DNA of 64,000 nucleotides from Actinomadura hibisca NBRC 15177 (GCF_001552635.1 NZ_BCRO01000027.1:157766-221765); one strand, 5' to 3'; numbered from the stretch's first letter, positions 27,076-36,054 are shown. Notes: generated by a model not told the origin, from the sequence alone. Numbers and translations: made by a program.

Positions 27076-27933
27076 ATGGCTGAGCGTCCGCCGACGATCA
27101 GACAGCGCCGACTGGCGGCGGAGCTGCGCCACCTGCGGGAACTGGCGAGTTTCAACCTTGACCAGGCCAGCGGGAGCCTCGGGTGGAGCAAGGCCAAGCT
27201 GAGTCGGATCGAGACCGCGCGCATCGGCCTCAAGGCCGCTGACCTCGTCCGTCTCCTCGATCTCTACGAGGTTCCCGAGAGACGGCGCGAGAGCCTGACC
27301 TCGTTGGCGCGGAACGCCCGGCAGCGTGGATGGTGGGATGCCTATGCGGACCAGATCCATACCGACTACGCGGCCTACCTTGAGCTGGAGTCCGCCGCGA
27401 CCTTGCTGCGCGGTTACAGCGCGGTCGTGCTGCACGGCCTGCTGCAGACCGAGGAGTACGCCCGCGAGGTGATCAGGTCGGCGCTCATGCGGTTCTCGCC
27501 TCCGGCTGAGATCGACAACAGGGTCGAGGTGCGGATGGCGCGGAAGGCGGCCTTGGCCAAGCGGGAACCGTCCCTGCGGATCTGCTCGGTGATCGACGAG
27601 AACTGCCTGCGTCGCGTCGTGGGCGGTCCGACGGTGATGAAGGCGCAACTCGCTCATCTGATGGAGCTGGCAGAGTCGCCCAGCGTGACGTTGCAGGTTC
27701 TGCCGCATGGGCTCGGCGCGCACCCCGCCGGGGCGGGCACCTTCTCGATCCTGCAACTTCCCGAGTTGCACGTGCCCGACATCGTCTACATCGAGACCAT
27801 GACCAGCGCCCTGTACATCGAGGACCCCTCGCAGGTGCACATCTATGCGACGGCGTTCAACCACCTGAGAGCCGAAGCCCTAAGCCCGGATGAATCGCTG
27901 GATATGCTCGCAGAGCTCGCAGAGGCTTACTAA
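27076..27933 (+). CDS. XRE family regulator with DUF5753 domain
   Basis: A 285-residue regulator. The N-terminal HTH (RQRRLAAELRHLRELASFNL, then LGWSKAKLSRIE) is followed by a DUF5753 ligand-binding-like region (LLRGYSAVVLHGLLQTEEYA, then LRRVVGG...MKAQLAHLMELA). This is the standard actinomycete layout. The DUF397 gene follows at 11 bases and a HATPase gene is divergent. Family members such as WhiJ bind DNA and pair with the DUF397 protein. Target genes are unknown. Confidence 0.88.
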   Translation: MAERPPTIRQRRLAAELRHLRELASFNLDQASGSLGWSKAKLSRIETARIGLKAADLVRLLDLYEVPERRRESLTSLARNARQRGWWDAYADQIHTDYAAYLELESAATLLRGYSAVVLHGLLQTEEYAREVIRSALMRFSPPAEIDNRVEVRMARKAALAKREPSLRICSVIDENCLRRVVGGPTVMKAQLAHLMELAESPSVTLQVLPHGLGAHPAGAGTFSILQLPELHVPDIVYIETMTSALYIEDPSQVHIYATAFNHLRAEALSPDESLDMLAELAEAY

Positions 27934-27944
27934 GGACGGACTGA

Positions 27945-28148
27945 ATGGCTCACATGGCCTACCAGCGTGCGGCATGGCGCAAGAGCGTCCGCAGCGACGC
28001 CGGGCAGGGATGCGTTGAGGTCGCGCCGCTTCCTGGGACGGTGGGCGTGCGCGACTCGAAGAACCCGGACGGCGGCGCGCTGGTCCTTTCACACTCCACT
28101 TGGACGCTCATCATGGCGGGCGTCAAGGATGGACGCTTGGATCTCTAG
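27945..28148 (+). CDS. DUF397 domain protein
   Basis: A 67-residue protein with the DUF397 pattern: AWRKSVRSDAGQGCVEVA, VGVRDSKNPDGGAL and a terminal LIMAGVKDGRLD. It follows the XRE gene by 11 bases. It is usually the small partner of XRE/DUF5753 regulators. Either Met1 or Met4 (27954) could be used. Confidence 0.88.
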   Translation: MAHMAYQRAAWRKSVRSDAGQGCVEVAPLPGTVGVRDSKNPDGGALVLSHSTWTLIMAGVKDGRLDL

Positions 28149-28196
28149 AGCACACTGGCCCGGTTGTTTCTCCGTGACGGGCTGATGGACGGTCCC

Positions 28197-29393
28197 TCAA
28201 GGAGAGCAATCGGCCTCGGATTTGGCGACGGTAGGCAGCTCCATCAGACGACCGAAGCACTCTGCTCGGTCCAGGAGTGCCATCGTTTCGGGCAGGTAGG
28301 CAAGAAGTTCAGGAAGGGACACAGCGGTGACCGCACCACTCGAATCGACTTCGGCACTCTCATAGCGCCAGGGCGAGAAGCTGATCACGGCTGCCCGGCC
28401 GGGTTGCTGGGCGAGGACATCGTTCAGCAGACCAACGTCATCACGGCAGGAGAGGCAGATCCGCCGAGGGCCCGGCAACCGCAGGCGGTTGACGGCGTTG
28501 GAGAAGTCCTCCACCAAGGTCAGGCCGGGAACCTGCTCGTTAACGAGGTCTTCCGGGCCGATACCGAGCAGCTCTTCGGCGTCAGGGCGCTGGATGACGA
28601 TCTCAGTCGGCTCGCCGGAGCGTTCGGTCAGTATGGCCAGAACGAGCGCACGAACGGCCGCGGAGCCGCCGGATCCGGTGAAGGCGAGCCGAGGCCACGC
28701 GAACGGGTCCGGTTGAAGTGACGGCACCAACGCTGGTGCTGCCGGTGATGATTCATGAGGAATACGACGGCGGGCTCGTCGGATGATGTAGCTGATTCCG
28801 AACAGCGTGGGCAGCAGCAGCGCCAGGCGGAAGAAGCCGGAAACCGGAGGACCGTCGGAACTGGTCGCGTGGCGAGGCACTTGAGGAATGGCGCTCCAGG
28901 TGGGTGTGGCAGAAGTAGCGGCTTTGGGAGATGCTGGCGGCGCGCTGGTCGCAGGTGGCGTCGGTCTCGGCCTCGTTCGTGCTGGACGTTCGTTGGAGGT
29001 AGGTGCAGCGGCGCGGGGTGCTTTGGTCTGCCGCTTGGCTGGCGGGCGAGACGTGACGACTCGCTTTCGGAAAGAACCGCGTTTCTGGCTCTTCCGCTGG
29101 GACCACGCTGGTGTTCTCCGAGCAGACTTGGCGCGGGTGCGGAGCGAGCCGCGCAACACCTCGGACCAGTTGGGCTTCCTACCGCTTTTCAGGCTGTTCA
29201 GCGCCTCTTGCCGGGCGTCCCGGCAGAGCTTCGGCCCGTTGACGTACTGGCTGGCTACCGGCCCGAGTTCGGCGCAGGAGACAACCGTCTGCGCACGAGC
29301 TTCGCCAGCGGCGGGTTGTGGGAGCAGAACCATCAACACCACGACGGCGGACGGGAGCAACAGACCGGTGGGCTGGGGCCGTTGAGTGATCAA
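28197..29393 (-). CDS. Membrane-anchored hypothetical protein of the transfer block
   Basis: A 398-residue protein. A TTG at 29393 is chosen as start: AAGGGAG lies 7 bases upstream, and this start removes a 130-base overlap with the preceding gene. It has an N-terminal signal or anchor (residues 8-32), a Pro/Ala/Thr/Lys-rich linker (about 95-185), a second membrane segment (near LALLLPTLFGISYII) and a C-terminal cytoplasmic domain of about 170 residues with an alpha/beta pattern (ALVLAILTERSG). It resembles accessory membrane proteins of actinomycete plasmids. No function is assigned. Confidence 0.65.
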   Translation of the reverse strand: MITQRPQPTGLLLPSAVVVLMVLLPQPAAGEARAQTVVSCAELGPVASQYVNGPKLCRDARQEALNSLKSGRKPNWSEVLRGSLRTRAKSARRTPAWSQRKSQKRGSFRKRVVTSRPPAKRQTKAPRAAAPTSNERPARTRPRPTPPATSAPPASPKAATSATPTWSAIPQVPRHATSSDGPPVSGFFRLALLLPTLFGISYIIRRARRRIPHESSPAAPALVPSLQPDPFAWPRLAFTGSGGSAAVRALVLAILTERSGEPTEIVIQRPDAEELLGIGPEDLVNEQVPGLTLVEDFSNAVNRLRLPGPRRICLSCRDDVGLLNDVLAQQPGRAAVISFSPWRYESAEVDSSGAVTAVSLPELLAYLPETMALLDRAECFGRLMELPTVAKSEADCSP

Positions 29394-29406
29394 GAGCGAG
29401 CTCCCT

Positions 29407-29712
29407 TCACCGACGTCCACTGTGTGGGTCGTCGCGCCAGCCGGGATGCGGCGGGTACCGGTATGGGGCGTCTCGGGGTCTAGGGTGCGGGAGGGAGGGC
29501 CTTCGACGTGGAAGTGTGAAGGCCATCCACCAGGCAAGGGGAAGCGCGACCAGGGTCAGCATGGCCCAGATGCTGATGATGATCACGATGCCGATGCCGT
29601 CCACCTGGCGGCAGATCGCGACGAAGGTGGGGCCGGCGTACGCCGTGGCCAGGATCGCCAGCAGCATCAGCCAGAAGAGAGGGCTTCTCATGTCCATGAG
29701 CGAGGTCCTCAC
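29407..29712 (-). CDS. Small membrane protein of the transfer block
   Basis: A 101-residue protein with two hydrophobic helices (residues 12-30 and 40-63) and a short basic, Pro-rich tail. The GTG start overlaps the stop of the 29709 gene (GTGA). It precedes the TTG-started membrane gene by 13 bases, so the three are probably one transcript with the primase. Small two-helix proteins of this kind are common near spd genes. Function unknown. Confidence 0.65.
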   Translation of the reverse strand: MRTSLMDMRSPLFWLMLLAILATAYAGPTFVAICRQVDGIGIVIIISIWAMLTLVALPLAWWMAFTLPRRRPSLPHPRPRDAPYRYPPHPGWRDDPHSGRR

Positions 29713-30665
29713 AGGTCGAGGTGTCGGTCGCGGTCGATCGTCGGCTCCTGCCTGTGCTGGCGCGGCTGTTCGAATGGCTGGCCAGCGTTCATGCGCAGGA
29801 CCTGGCGGGCATCGAATGGGAAGCCATCGGCTGAGACGTCAGCGGGGCTCCGGGAACCGGTGGGCGTGTGTACGGCGGTTGGTCCAGGCCCGGCGTAAGG
29901 CTGAACGGCTGCGGTGATGACGTGCTCGGGCAGGTTCGTAGCGGCGCCTAGGACGGTACGCAGCTCGACGGCGTCCATCTCGTTGCAGCCATTGGAGCGC
30001 AGGTCCTCCTGCAACCGCTGGATGATCTGACCGGCCCGCCGCTCCTGCCGGGCCTGCTCGAACTCGGCGCGGCCCGGTCCGTGTTCAGCGGCCGCCCAGC
30101 GAAGCCCGGTTCCCTCGGAAAGCGTGGGTTTGGCTGCCGAGGCTCCCTCGTGCGTGCGGGGATCACGCGCGAAGAAGGGGGCGGCCTCCCGCATGGCTTC
30201 CAGCGGACCGTGTCCTTCGGCACGGGCTTGGTCGTAGTGGCGCATGGCGTAGGGATGCAGATTTCGCAGTCGTTCTTCGCACTTGTGGACGGCCGAGGCG
30301 GCATCGGGTCGCTGGCCGGCGTAGGGAATCGCAGCCGCCCACGCTTCGCCGACCTGGAGCAGGTCCGCCTGTTTCAACCATTTGCGATCATGCGCGGGTG
30401 TCCATTTGGCGCGGGCTTCGTCCAGCAACGCCTTGAGTTCCCGGTCGGCCAGCTCCTCTTGCTCCCTGGCCTGGGCTTCTTTGGCGGCCTGCTTGCGGGT
30501 GATCTGTTGCGCCACCTTCTGTTGCACTACGGCGGCGACGTACAGGAGCTGGACGAGTCGTTGCCCGCTCGCATTGAACCCTTCGGCGATTGGGTCGGGG
30601 TGATTGGCAGTGATCGGAGCCTCCAAAGCGAGGGGGTCACAAGGAGCGGGGCTTCCCCGATCCAC
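29709..30665 (-). CDS. Conserved-type ICE protein downstream of primase
   Basis: A protein of up to 318 residues, helical with a coiled-coil-like Gln/Glu/Ala-rich region (residues 45-85). A putative tail motif VSADGFPFDA lies near residues 275-285. The start is unclear. A GTG at 30665 overlaps the primase by 29 bases and has no good ribosome-binding site. A GGAGG at about 30620-30624 precedes an ATC codon (30614), which would be a rare start. It belongs to the primase transcription unit. Function unknown. Confidence 0.6.
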   Translation of the reverse strand: MDRGSPAPCDPLALEAPITANHPDPIAEGFNASGQRLVQLLYVAAVVQQKVAQQITRKQAAKEAQAREQEELADRELKALLDEARAKWTPAHDRKWLKQADLLQVGEAWAAAIPYAGQRPDAASAVHKCEERLRNLHPYAMRHYDQARAEGHGPLEAMREAAPFFARDPRTHEGASAAKPTLSEGTGLRWAAAEHGPGRAEFEQARQERRAGQIIQRLQEDLRSNGCNEMDAVELRTVLGAATNLPEHVITAAVQPYAGPGPTAVHTPTGSRSPADVSADGFPFDARQVLRMNAGQPFEQPRQHRQEPTIDRDRHLDL

Positions 30666-32565
30666 GTGACGGCGGGGAAGGGGAGTCGGCCGGCGAGGAC
30701 GAACCGCTGAGCGGCGGTCCCGGGAAGCCGTCGGCTGCTAACCGTGCGGGCGGGGGAGCTTCCGGGCTGACGGCCGAGACGAGCAGGTCGGTGATGACCG
30801 CTGGAGGGACGCCGGTCCGTGCGACGATGCGGGCCGCCTGCTGGGCGGCTTGGTCCGCGGGGGCCAGGACCGCTTGGGAGACGGCGGCACGGGCGGCCGC
30901 CAACCGGTGTTCGGTGGTCTTGAGATCGCTTCCGAACCGCTCGATGGCGGCATCGACGACCACGTCCGCCAAGGCGACCTCGGACTGTAGCGAATCGCAT
31001 ACGGCCATGCACCCTTGGTAACGCAGGATGTCGGCGGGGTCTTGGCCTTCGGGAAGAAGTAACGCTCCGGTAGGCCCTTTGACCTGCGCGAGCAGCGGCC
31101 AGGCGGTCGTCGTGGCCGACCGTCCCGCCTTGTCTCCGTCCAGGGCCAGCACCACCCCGCTCCTGTCGAGATCGCCGACCGCCGCGAGCGCCTGGACGTG
31201 CGCGGTGGTGAGCGCCGTCCCGCACAGTGCGACCGCCGCATGGCCGGTCGAGGCTGTGTTGATCGCGATGGCGTCCAGCGGTCCTTCGACGATGACCGGG
31301 CGGGCGCCGACGGCGAGCCGGGAACGCGTCTCGTGCAGCCCGAGCAGCAGTTCGCCCTTGTGGAACAGGGCGCTGTCGGGACTGTTGAGGTACTTCGGCC
31401 CCAGAGAGCCCTTGTAGCGTCTGCCGATGAAGCCGCGGACCAGTCCCTCGGCGTCACGGATGGCGAAGGTGATCCGGTTGCGGAACCTGTCGCGCAACCG
31501 CCCGTCGTGGGTGCGCACCACCAGTCCGGACGCGACGATGGCCTGGTCGGAATGCCGAAGGGTGCGCAGGTACGCGACCAGCGGGCTGGGCGTCTGCGGC
31601 GGCGAGTAGCCGATCTGCCACTTTTCCTGGACAGCGAGGGGGAAGCCGCGCGCCTTCAGGTAGTGGTGCGCGTCGTCGCTCCGCAGCAGATCGCGGTAGA
31701 AGGTGTGCGCGGCAGCGTTGATCGCGAACAGTTCTTCTCGGGACACCTCCGAAGCACCACGGGGTGAAGGCGCCACCGCCCGTGGCGCCGAGGGAGACGA
31801 CGCGACGGAGACAGGCCGGTCCGGCAGACGTCGTCGCACCTGCGACGCGGTCCGGAGCAGCCGATCACAGGCCATGCGGATCGAGGCGACGGGCCGTGCC
31901 CGAGCATCGGTCCCGGCCCAGACGGTCATTCGGGGGAACTCGATCTCAGGTGGGGCACCGGTCAGATGGCTCAACAGCAGATAAGCCACCGAGTCGGCCT
32001 CAACACGTCGCTGGCCATGGCAACCGACCAGATCAGCGGCCCGGTCCATCCGGTCGCCCCGTCGCAGCACGTGCGCGAGCTGGTGAGCCAGGATCCGAGC
32101 GGCTTCGGCGTCGCGGAGTTCAGAGTCGACGCTGATCACACGGTCGGGGCGGCCGGTGTAGCGCCAGCGAGTATCGCGATCCACGTACAGGTTCAAGGCT
32201 TTGGCGGCGTCGCGAAGCGCCTCCCACGCCTCCGTCGGGGAACACCGCTGTGCCTGGTGGAGGGGTGAGCCCTCGGTCTGGCTGATGTCGAAGAGCGAGC
32301 GCATCTCGTTCTTCACGACGGCCTTGAGCGCGGTCTCGTCCTTGCGGACTCGGCGCCCCGCCGCCTTCCAGCTCCCGAAGGAACGCACATCGGTGGCTTC
32401 GGGGAGCTGAGCGCGGATGAGCAAGGTGTTGCCGAACCCATACCTTCCATAGCGGGCCGCTGCATCCAGCCAGTGGACCCAAGGCAGATCTTCCCTGGCC
32501 AGCCGGACCAGCTCGGCCTCCTGGAGAGCGACGAGCTGCTGGACTTGGCCGCTCGTACCGGTCAC
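30637..32565 (-). CDS. ArdC-like / TOPRIM primase
   Basis: A 642-residue fusion. Residues 1-210 resemble ArdC/TraC1 N-terminal ssDNA-binding regions (YGFGNTLLIRAQLPEATDVR) and an ImmA/IrrE-type peptidase fold, but the HExxH site reads HQLAH (161-165), so the catalytic Glu is lost. After a disordered linker, residues 290-560 are the DnaG-like core: LRDRFRNRITFAI, VIVEGPLDAIA and VLALDGDKAG of the TOPRIM fold. The CHC2 zinc finger is absent. It probably primes the transferred strand in the recipient. The GTG start overlaps the DUF2637 stop. A tail motif ARLAADGFPGPP is noted near the C-terminus. Confidence 0.8.
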   Translation of the reverse strand: MTGTSGQVQQLVALQEAELVRLAREDLPWVHWLDAAARYGRYGFGNTLLIRAQLPEATDVRSFGSWKAAGRRVRKDETALKAVVKNEMRSLFDISQTEGSPLHQAQRCSPTEAWEALRDAAKALNLYVDRDTRWRYTGRPDRVISVDSELRDAEAARILAHQLAHVLRRGDRMDRAADLVGCHGQRRVEADSVAYLLLSHLTGAPPEIEFPRMTVWAGTDARARPVASIRMACDRLLRTASQVRRRLPDRPVSVASSPSAPRAVAPSPRGASEVSREELFAINAAAHTFYRDLLRSDDAHHYLKARGFPLAVQEKWQIGYSPPQTPSPLVAYLRTLRHSDQAIVASGLVVRTHDGRLRDRFRNRITFAIRDAEGLVRGFIGRRYKGSLGPKYLNSPDSALFHKGELLLGLHETRSRLAVGARPVIVEGPLDAIAINTASTGHAAVALCGTALTTAHVQALAAVGDLDRSGVVLALDGDKAGRSATTTAWPLLAQVKGPTGALLLPEGQDPADILRYQGCMAVCDSLQSEVALADVVVDAAIERFGSDLKTTEHRLAAARAAVSQAVLAPADQAAQQAARIVARTGVPPAVITDLLVSAVSPEAPPPARLAADGFPGPPLSGSSSPADSPSPPSRGSGKPRSL

Positions 32566-33551
32566 TCCTCCACCTCCTTGCGGGCGACGGAGCGTCCGGG
32601 ATCACGCTGCACCAGTTCGCGCAGCGGCTTGGTCTCCGCGATCGTCCGCAGCTCGGCGAGCCGTTCGTTGGCGATGCTGAACCCGCGTTCGCGCAGCCGC
32701 CCGCCGAAGTCGGTCCGGTTGAGCCGGACGCCCTGCCTGCGCGCTTCCGCCAGCACGTGCTGAGCGGCGTCGAGCAAGTCCTTGTCCAGCCACTCAGGCA
32801 AACAGTGATCAGGGTGCTCATCACCGCTGCCCGCAGGCAGGGCGATAGTGGCCGCTTCGGCCGGAAGGCGCTGCAACGCGAGCCGTTCCACCAGCGGAGC
32901 GCGCCACCGCCAGGCCAGCCGCCCGTACTGCTGCTGGAGCCGGGCGACGGCGAGCAGATGCCGTTGCTCCAGTTCCAGACCTTGGCGGTAGGTGGTGATG
33001 TGCCACAGGACCATGCGGCGCCACAGCAAGGCGGTGGAGATCGGCGCGAGCATCCAGCGCGCTGCCGGAATGCGCTCCAGCCGGGTGCCGGTCGCCAGAC
33101 CGACATGCCGCCGGATCAGGTGCCGCACGCCTTCCATGACGGTGACGAACAAGACGGGCATCGCCGCGTGCAGCACGCTGCCCGCCAGGTCCCCACCCGC
33201 CGCAACGACGTTCACCACCACCGTGCCGGCGATATAGGCCCACGCCACCCAGCGCAGCACCGGCCATGGGAGATCGAGGTACTCCATCAGCAGGTCCCAG
33301 GCCAGCAGGACCAGGACGCCGACGTCCATGCCGATCGGCACGATCCAGGCCAGCTCCCCGAACCACGGCTGCGCCATGGCCCGCACCGTCGCGAACGATC
33401 CGATGCCGCCCAGTGCGGCGAGCGCCACGATCAGCGGGGCCAGCACACCCGCGACGGCCTTGACCACCGTCATCTGCAGTTCCCGCTTCGGCCCCGGCGC
33501 AAGTAACGCGGCGTCTTCAGGACTTGCAGGTCGATAGGCGCCGGGGTTCAC
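32562..33551 (-). CDS. SpdB-like DUF2637 membrane protein
   Basis: A 329-residue protein with four membrane segments in the N-terminal 150 residues, containing the DUF2637 signature (LAWIVPIGMDVGVLVLLAWD). The cytoplasmic C-terminal half is charged, with a winged-helix-like end. DUF2637 proteins are spread (Spd) proteins of actinomycete conjugative elements that act in transfer of DNA through the mycelium. The GTG at 33551 follows AAAGGAGG and overlaps the previous gene stop (GTGA). Confidence 0.82.
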   Translation of the reverse strand: MNPGAYRPASPEDAALLAPGPKRELQMTVVKAVAGVLAPLIVALAALGGIGSFATVRAMAQPWFGELAWIVPIGMDVGVLVLLAWDLLMEYLDLPWPVLRWVAWAYIAGTVVVNVVAAGGDLAGSVLHAAMPVLFVTVMEGVRHLIRRHVGLATGTRLERIPAARWMLAPISTALLWRRMVLWHITTYRQGLELEQRHLLAVARLQQQYGRLAWRWRAPLVERLALQRLPAEAATIALPAGSGDEHPDHCLPEWLDKDLLDAAQHVLAEARRQGVRLNRTDFGGRLRERGFSIANERLAELRTIAETKPLRELVQRDPGRSVARKEVEE

Positions 33552-33853
33552 CGTCGCCTCCTTTCGACCATCCAGGACAGGACCTGGGCGATGCGCCGGA
33601 CGTCGCTGACCGGACCGAGCAGACGACCGTGCGTGGTGACGTAGGCGTAGGTGTCCTCGGCCCCGGCGCACAGGACGGTCTCGGTCCAGCCGGGGACGCG
33701 GACGGTCAACTTCCACCGGCCGTTGCGCGGCTTGCGCAGGTAGACGCGCATCCCGATGCGTGCCAGCTCCCAGCGGAGCCGAAGCAGGGACTCCTGGCGT
33801 CGACGCTGCTCAACGCGCGCGACGGCACCGGTCAGCGGTCTCGTTGTGCCCAT
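33548..33853 (-). CDS. Small basic hypothetical protein, first of the transfer block
   Basis: A 101-residue, Arg-rich protein. The ATG at 33853 is preferred because GGGGAGG lies 5 bases upstream; an upstream ATG at 33898 lacks it. It is coupled to the DUF2637 gene by a 4-base overlap. It is probably DNA- or RNA-binding from its charge, but no motif is recognised. It is the first gene after the AT-richer control region. Confidence 0.62.
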   Translation of the reverse strand: MGTTRPLTGAVARVEQRRRQESLLRLRWELARIGMRVYLRKPRNGRWKLTVRVPGWTETVLCAGAEDTYAYVTTHGRLLGPVSDVRRIAQVLSWMVERRRR

Positions 33854-33997
33854 GCGGCCTCCCCGGTTTGAGTAGCTGACGAGAGCCTCACTCATCAACT
33901 AAAGTCACTGGGATCGACCATGCCCCACCGATTCGCGCCTGTCAATCAAAATCAATGGAACGTGTCATCGTTGCTTCTTGCAAAAGGGGCGAAGTGG

Positions 33998-34018
33998 TAG
34001 AAATCGTTCCGATTTCTA
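33998..34018. promoter_or_regulatory. Perfect palindrome, candidate operator for transfer block
   Basis: Perfect 9-bp inverted repeat tagaaatcg-ttc-cgatttcta, about 145 bases upstream of the first transfer-block gene, in the AT-richest part of the region. It is a candidate operator for a repressor of the KorA/KorSA kind. No regulator gene is identified beside it. Confidence 0.45.
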
Positions 34019-34665
34019 GGTGACAGGGCCCTTCAGAAAGCGGCCATGGCGACATCAGGTAGCCGCTCTCTAGTGCTCAGGTTGTTGAATAACCGGGTGA
34101 ACCGGTGGATGTTCACTAGCCCGTATCCGGCTGTGACCGGGCGGCAGCAAGGAAAAAGGCTGTTTGAGAAAGGAGACAGGGGATGACAGGAGCATCCGAG
34201 TCACGGCTCACTAGGCGCAGCAGTGCGCCCTAGGCGGGACGGCTGCTCTAGGAGCAATTCTATGACTGGCCGGGCGAAGAACGCGATGAAGGCTATGCCA
34301 TTTCCTCGGCGTTTGCCGATCATCGCGCCATTCACCCACCTGGAGACACTGGCCTTTTGCCTGGCGCGACTGGTGTGTCTCGCCGACAGATTTCGGGACC
34401 TGTCTGCTGGAGGAGGATCTGCCTCATCTCGACAGTGGCGGGCTGCCTGCCTCCGTGCCGCACACCTGTACTGCTATTAAGCCACTCGACCTAAGGATAG
34501 AGTGGGCCGCTACACCGGCTGCGGAATACCCGGTTGGGAGCAGTACATTCTCAGGGAGCTGGGATCTGAAATTCCCAGGGCATGCTGTATGTGTCTTGCG
34601 TCCATCTGGGATGATCCTGGCAGCTTGCTTGCAGTCGCGAACGGATCTCAGGAGGCGAGCATCAG
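34019..34665. other. Intergenic region with no supported gene
   Basis: About 650 bases between the palindrome and the DUF4259 gene. An open frame of 72 codons on the plus strand (34262-34480) has a TAGGAG 8 bases upstream, but its composition is unconvincing. A 16-codon open frame near 34182 follows AAAGGAGA. It may be a remnant or regulatory leader region. Confidence 0.4.
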
Positions 34666-35076
34666 ATGGGTACCTGGGGCCCCGGAGCCTTCGATAACGA
34701 TCATGCCGCAGACTTTGCCGGGACACTGGACACGCTTCCCGCTGGGCAGCACGTTGAGGTGATCACCCAGGTTCTGGAGACGGTGGTGGCGCCGGGCAAC
34801 AACACCAGCAGCCATTTGGCCGATCCGGCAGTCGCCGCGGCCGCTGTGATCGCAGCCCAGCTTCCGGGCGGATCGCCAACCGACTCGATCTACGGTCCGG
34901 AGAAACCTTTGCCTCCGCTGCCTCACGAGCTGGCGCTGCTGGCTGTCAGGGCACTGGATCGCATCGTGGCGCCCGACTCCCAGGTGAAAGAGTTGTGGGC
35001 CGAGTCGCCAGAGGATCGGCCCTGGCACGACGGGATCGCCGCGCTTCGGCACGTGTTGGCTGCCCAGCGACCGTGA
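34666..35076 (+). CDS. DUF4259 domain protein
   Basis: A 136-residue protein that starts with the family hallmark MGTWGPGAFDNDHAADF and has the HELALLAVRALDRIVAPDSQ helix near the end. GGAGG is 10 bases upstream of the ATG. DUF4259 proteins are small and widespread in actinobacteria, with unknown function. Confidence 0.88.
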   Translation: MGTWGPGAFDNDHAADFAGTLDTLPAGQHVEVITQVLETVVAPGNNTSSHLADPAVAAAAVIAAQLPGGSPTDSIYGPEKPLPPLPHELALLAVRALDRIVAPDSQVKELWAESPEDRPWHDGIAALRHVLAAQRP

Positions 35077-35092
35077 GCAACGGCTGCCCAGT

Positions 35093-35275
35093 TGCAACTT
35101 CGACTTCTCTGGCGTGGTCTTCGACGGTGGCATAGTCAGCTTCTATGACGCGGCCTTCTCCGGCGGCACGGTCGATCTCTCGGCACCTCGCGACTGGTCA
35201 ATGCCGCTGTCCTTCGGCGGGGTGGATCCGTCGGCGCCGCCGGCGGGGTTGCGGTTGCCGCCGCAGGCGGTGTGA
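35093..35275 (+). pseudogene. Pentapeptide-repeat protein C-terminal remnant
   Basis: An open frame of 60 codons without a start: CNFDFSGVVFDGGIVSFYDA, then AFSGGTVDLS, then a W..PLSFGG tail and stop. The repeating F-x-G-G-x-V pattern is that of actinomycete pentapeptide-repeat proteins. Only the C-terminal end remains, just before the integrase gene on the other strand. Confidence 0.65.
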
Positions 35276-35282
35276 GCGGGTT

Positions 35283-36050
35283 CTACAGCCCCGCCCCGTG
35301 CAGGGGGTTCGTCTTCCACCGGTCGACGTCGCGGATGTAGCGGAGTACGGCGGTCGAGCTGTCGGCCCAGCCGCCGTGGCGGCCGATGGCCACCAGGTTG
35401 CCGCCGGTGGCGCCGCCGGCGCGCAGCGAGTGCCCGCTGACCGCCTCGGCGTCCAGGCCCGCGCGGCGGACGGCGCCGGTGACGAGGGCGCCGATGCTGC
35501 GGCCGGTCAGCCGCCCGTCGGCCGGGCCGCTGCCCGACAGCACGACGTCGGGGGTTCCGGCGATGCGGCCGTGCCGGTCGATGCGGCGCAGCAGCGGCCC
35601 GGCGGTGATCTGGTGCTCGGCCAGCAGCGCGATCCAGGCCAGGGTGAGGCGGACCGGGCAGGTGGTGGGGTCCGGTCCGTAGGGGATGGCCGCGATGCGG
35701 CCCTGGGCGAGCGGGTCGGTCTTGGAGGTGCGCACGGTGACCTCCAAGCCGTGCGCGACCTCGCGCACATCCGGCAGGTCGAGCGCGGCCAGCTCGAAGC
35801 GGCGGGCCATCATCGCCCAGCCCAGCACCAGCATTACCCGGTCGCGCAGCACCAGCGCGCCCGAGCGCGGCACCGGCCGCGGGGAGCCGGGGCGCACCGG
35901 GCCGCCCGCGGCGGCGACCATGGCGCGCAGCTGTTCGACCGCCAGCGCGGCCGCGCGCCTCTCGTTGGGGGTGCCGGCGGCGCGTTCGGCGCGGTAGGGC
36001 TTAATCATCGCGCGGACGGCGGTGGTGTCGGCGGTCTGAGGCCGGATCAT
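35283..36050 (-). CDS. Short tyrosine recombinase / integrase
   Basis: A 255-residue protein holding essentially the catalytic domain of a tyrosine recombinase: MARRFELAALDL with the first catalytic Arg (about 83-84), SGHSLRAGGATGG with the HxxR motif, IGRHGGW and a terminal Tyr in VLRYIRDVD. A core-binding domain is nearly absent, whereas family members usually have 300-400 residues. The ATG at 36050 follows GGAGAG by 7 bases and lies 4 bases after the upstream stop, so the short form looks genuine rather than misread. It may still integrate or resolve the element. Confidence 0.8.
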   Translation of the reverse strand: MIRPQTADTTAVRAMIKPYRAERAAGTPNERRAAALAVEQLRAMVAAAGGPVRPGSPRPVPRSGALVLRDRVMLVLGWAMMARRFELAALDLPDVREVAHGLEVTVRTSKTDPLAQGRIAAIPYGPDPTTCPVRLTLAWIALLAEHQITAGPLLRRIDRHGRIAGTPDVVLSGSGPADGRLTGRSIGALVTGAVRRAGLDAEAVSGHSLRAGGATGGNLVAIGRHGGWADSSTAVLRYIRDVDRWKTNPLHGAGL

Positions 36051-36054
36051 GATC

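Noticed and set aside
34262..34480. Small plus-strand ORF in the control region
   Set aside because: It has a fair ribosome-binding site, but composition and lack of any motif do not support a gene.
33900..35282. tRNA-based attachment site near the integrase
   Set aside because: No cloverleaf or GGTTCGA-type T-arm was found in this region; the att site remains unknown.
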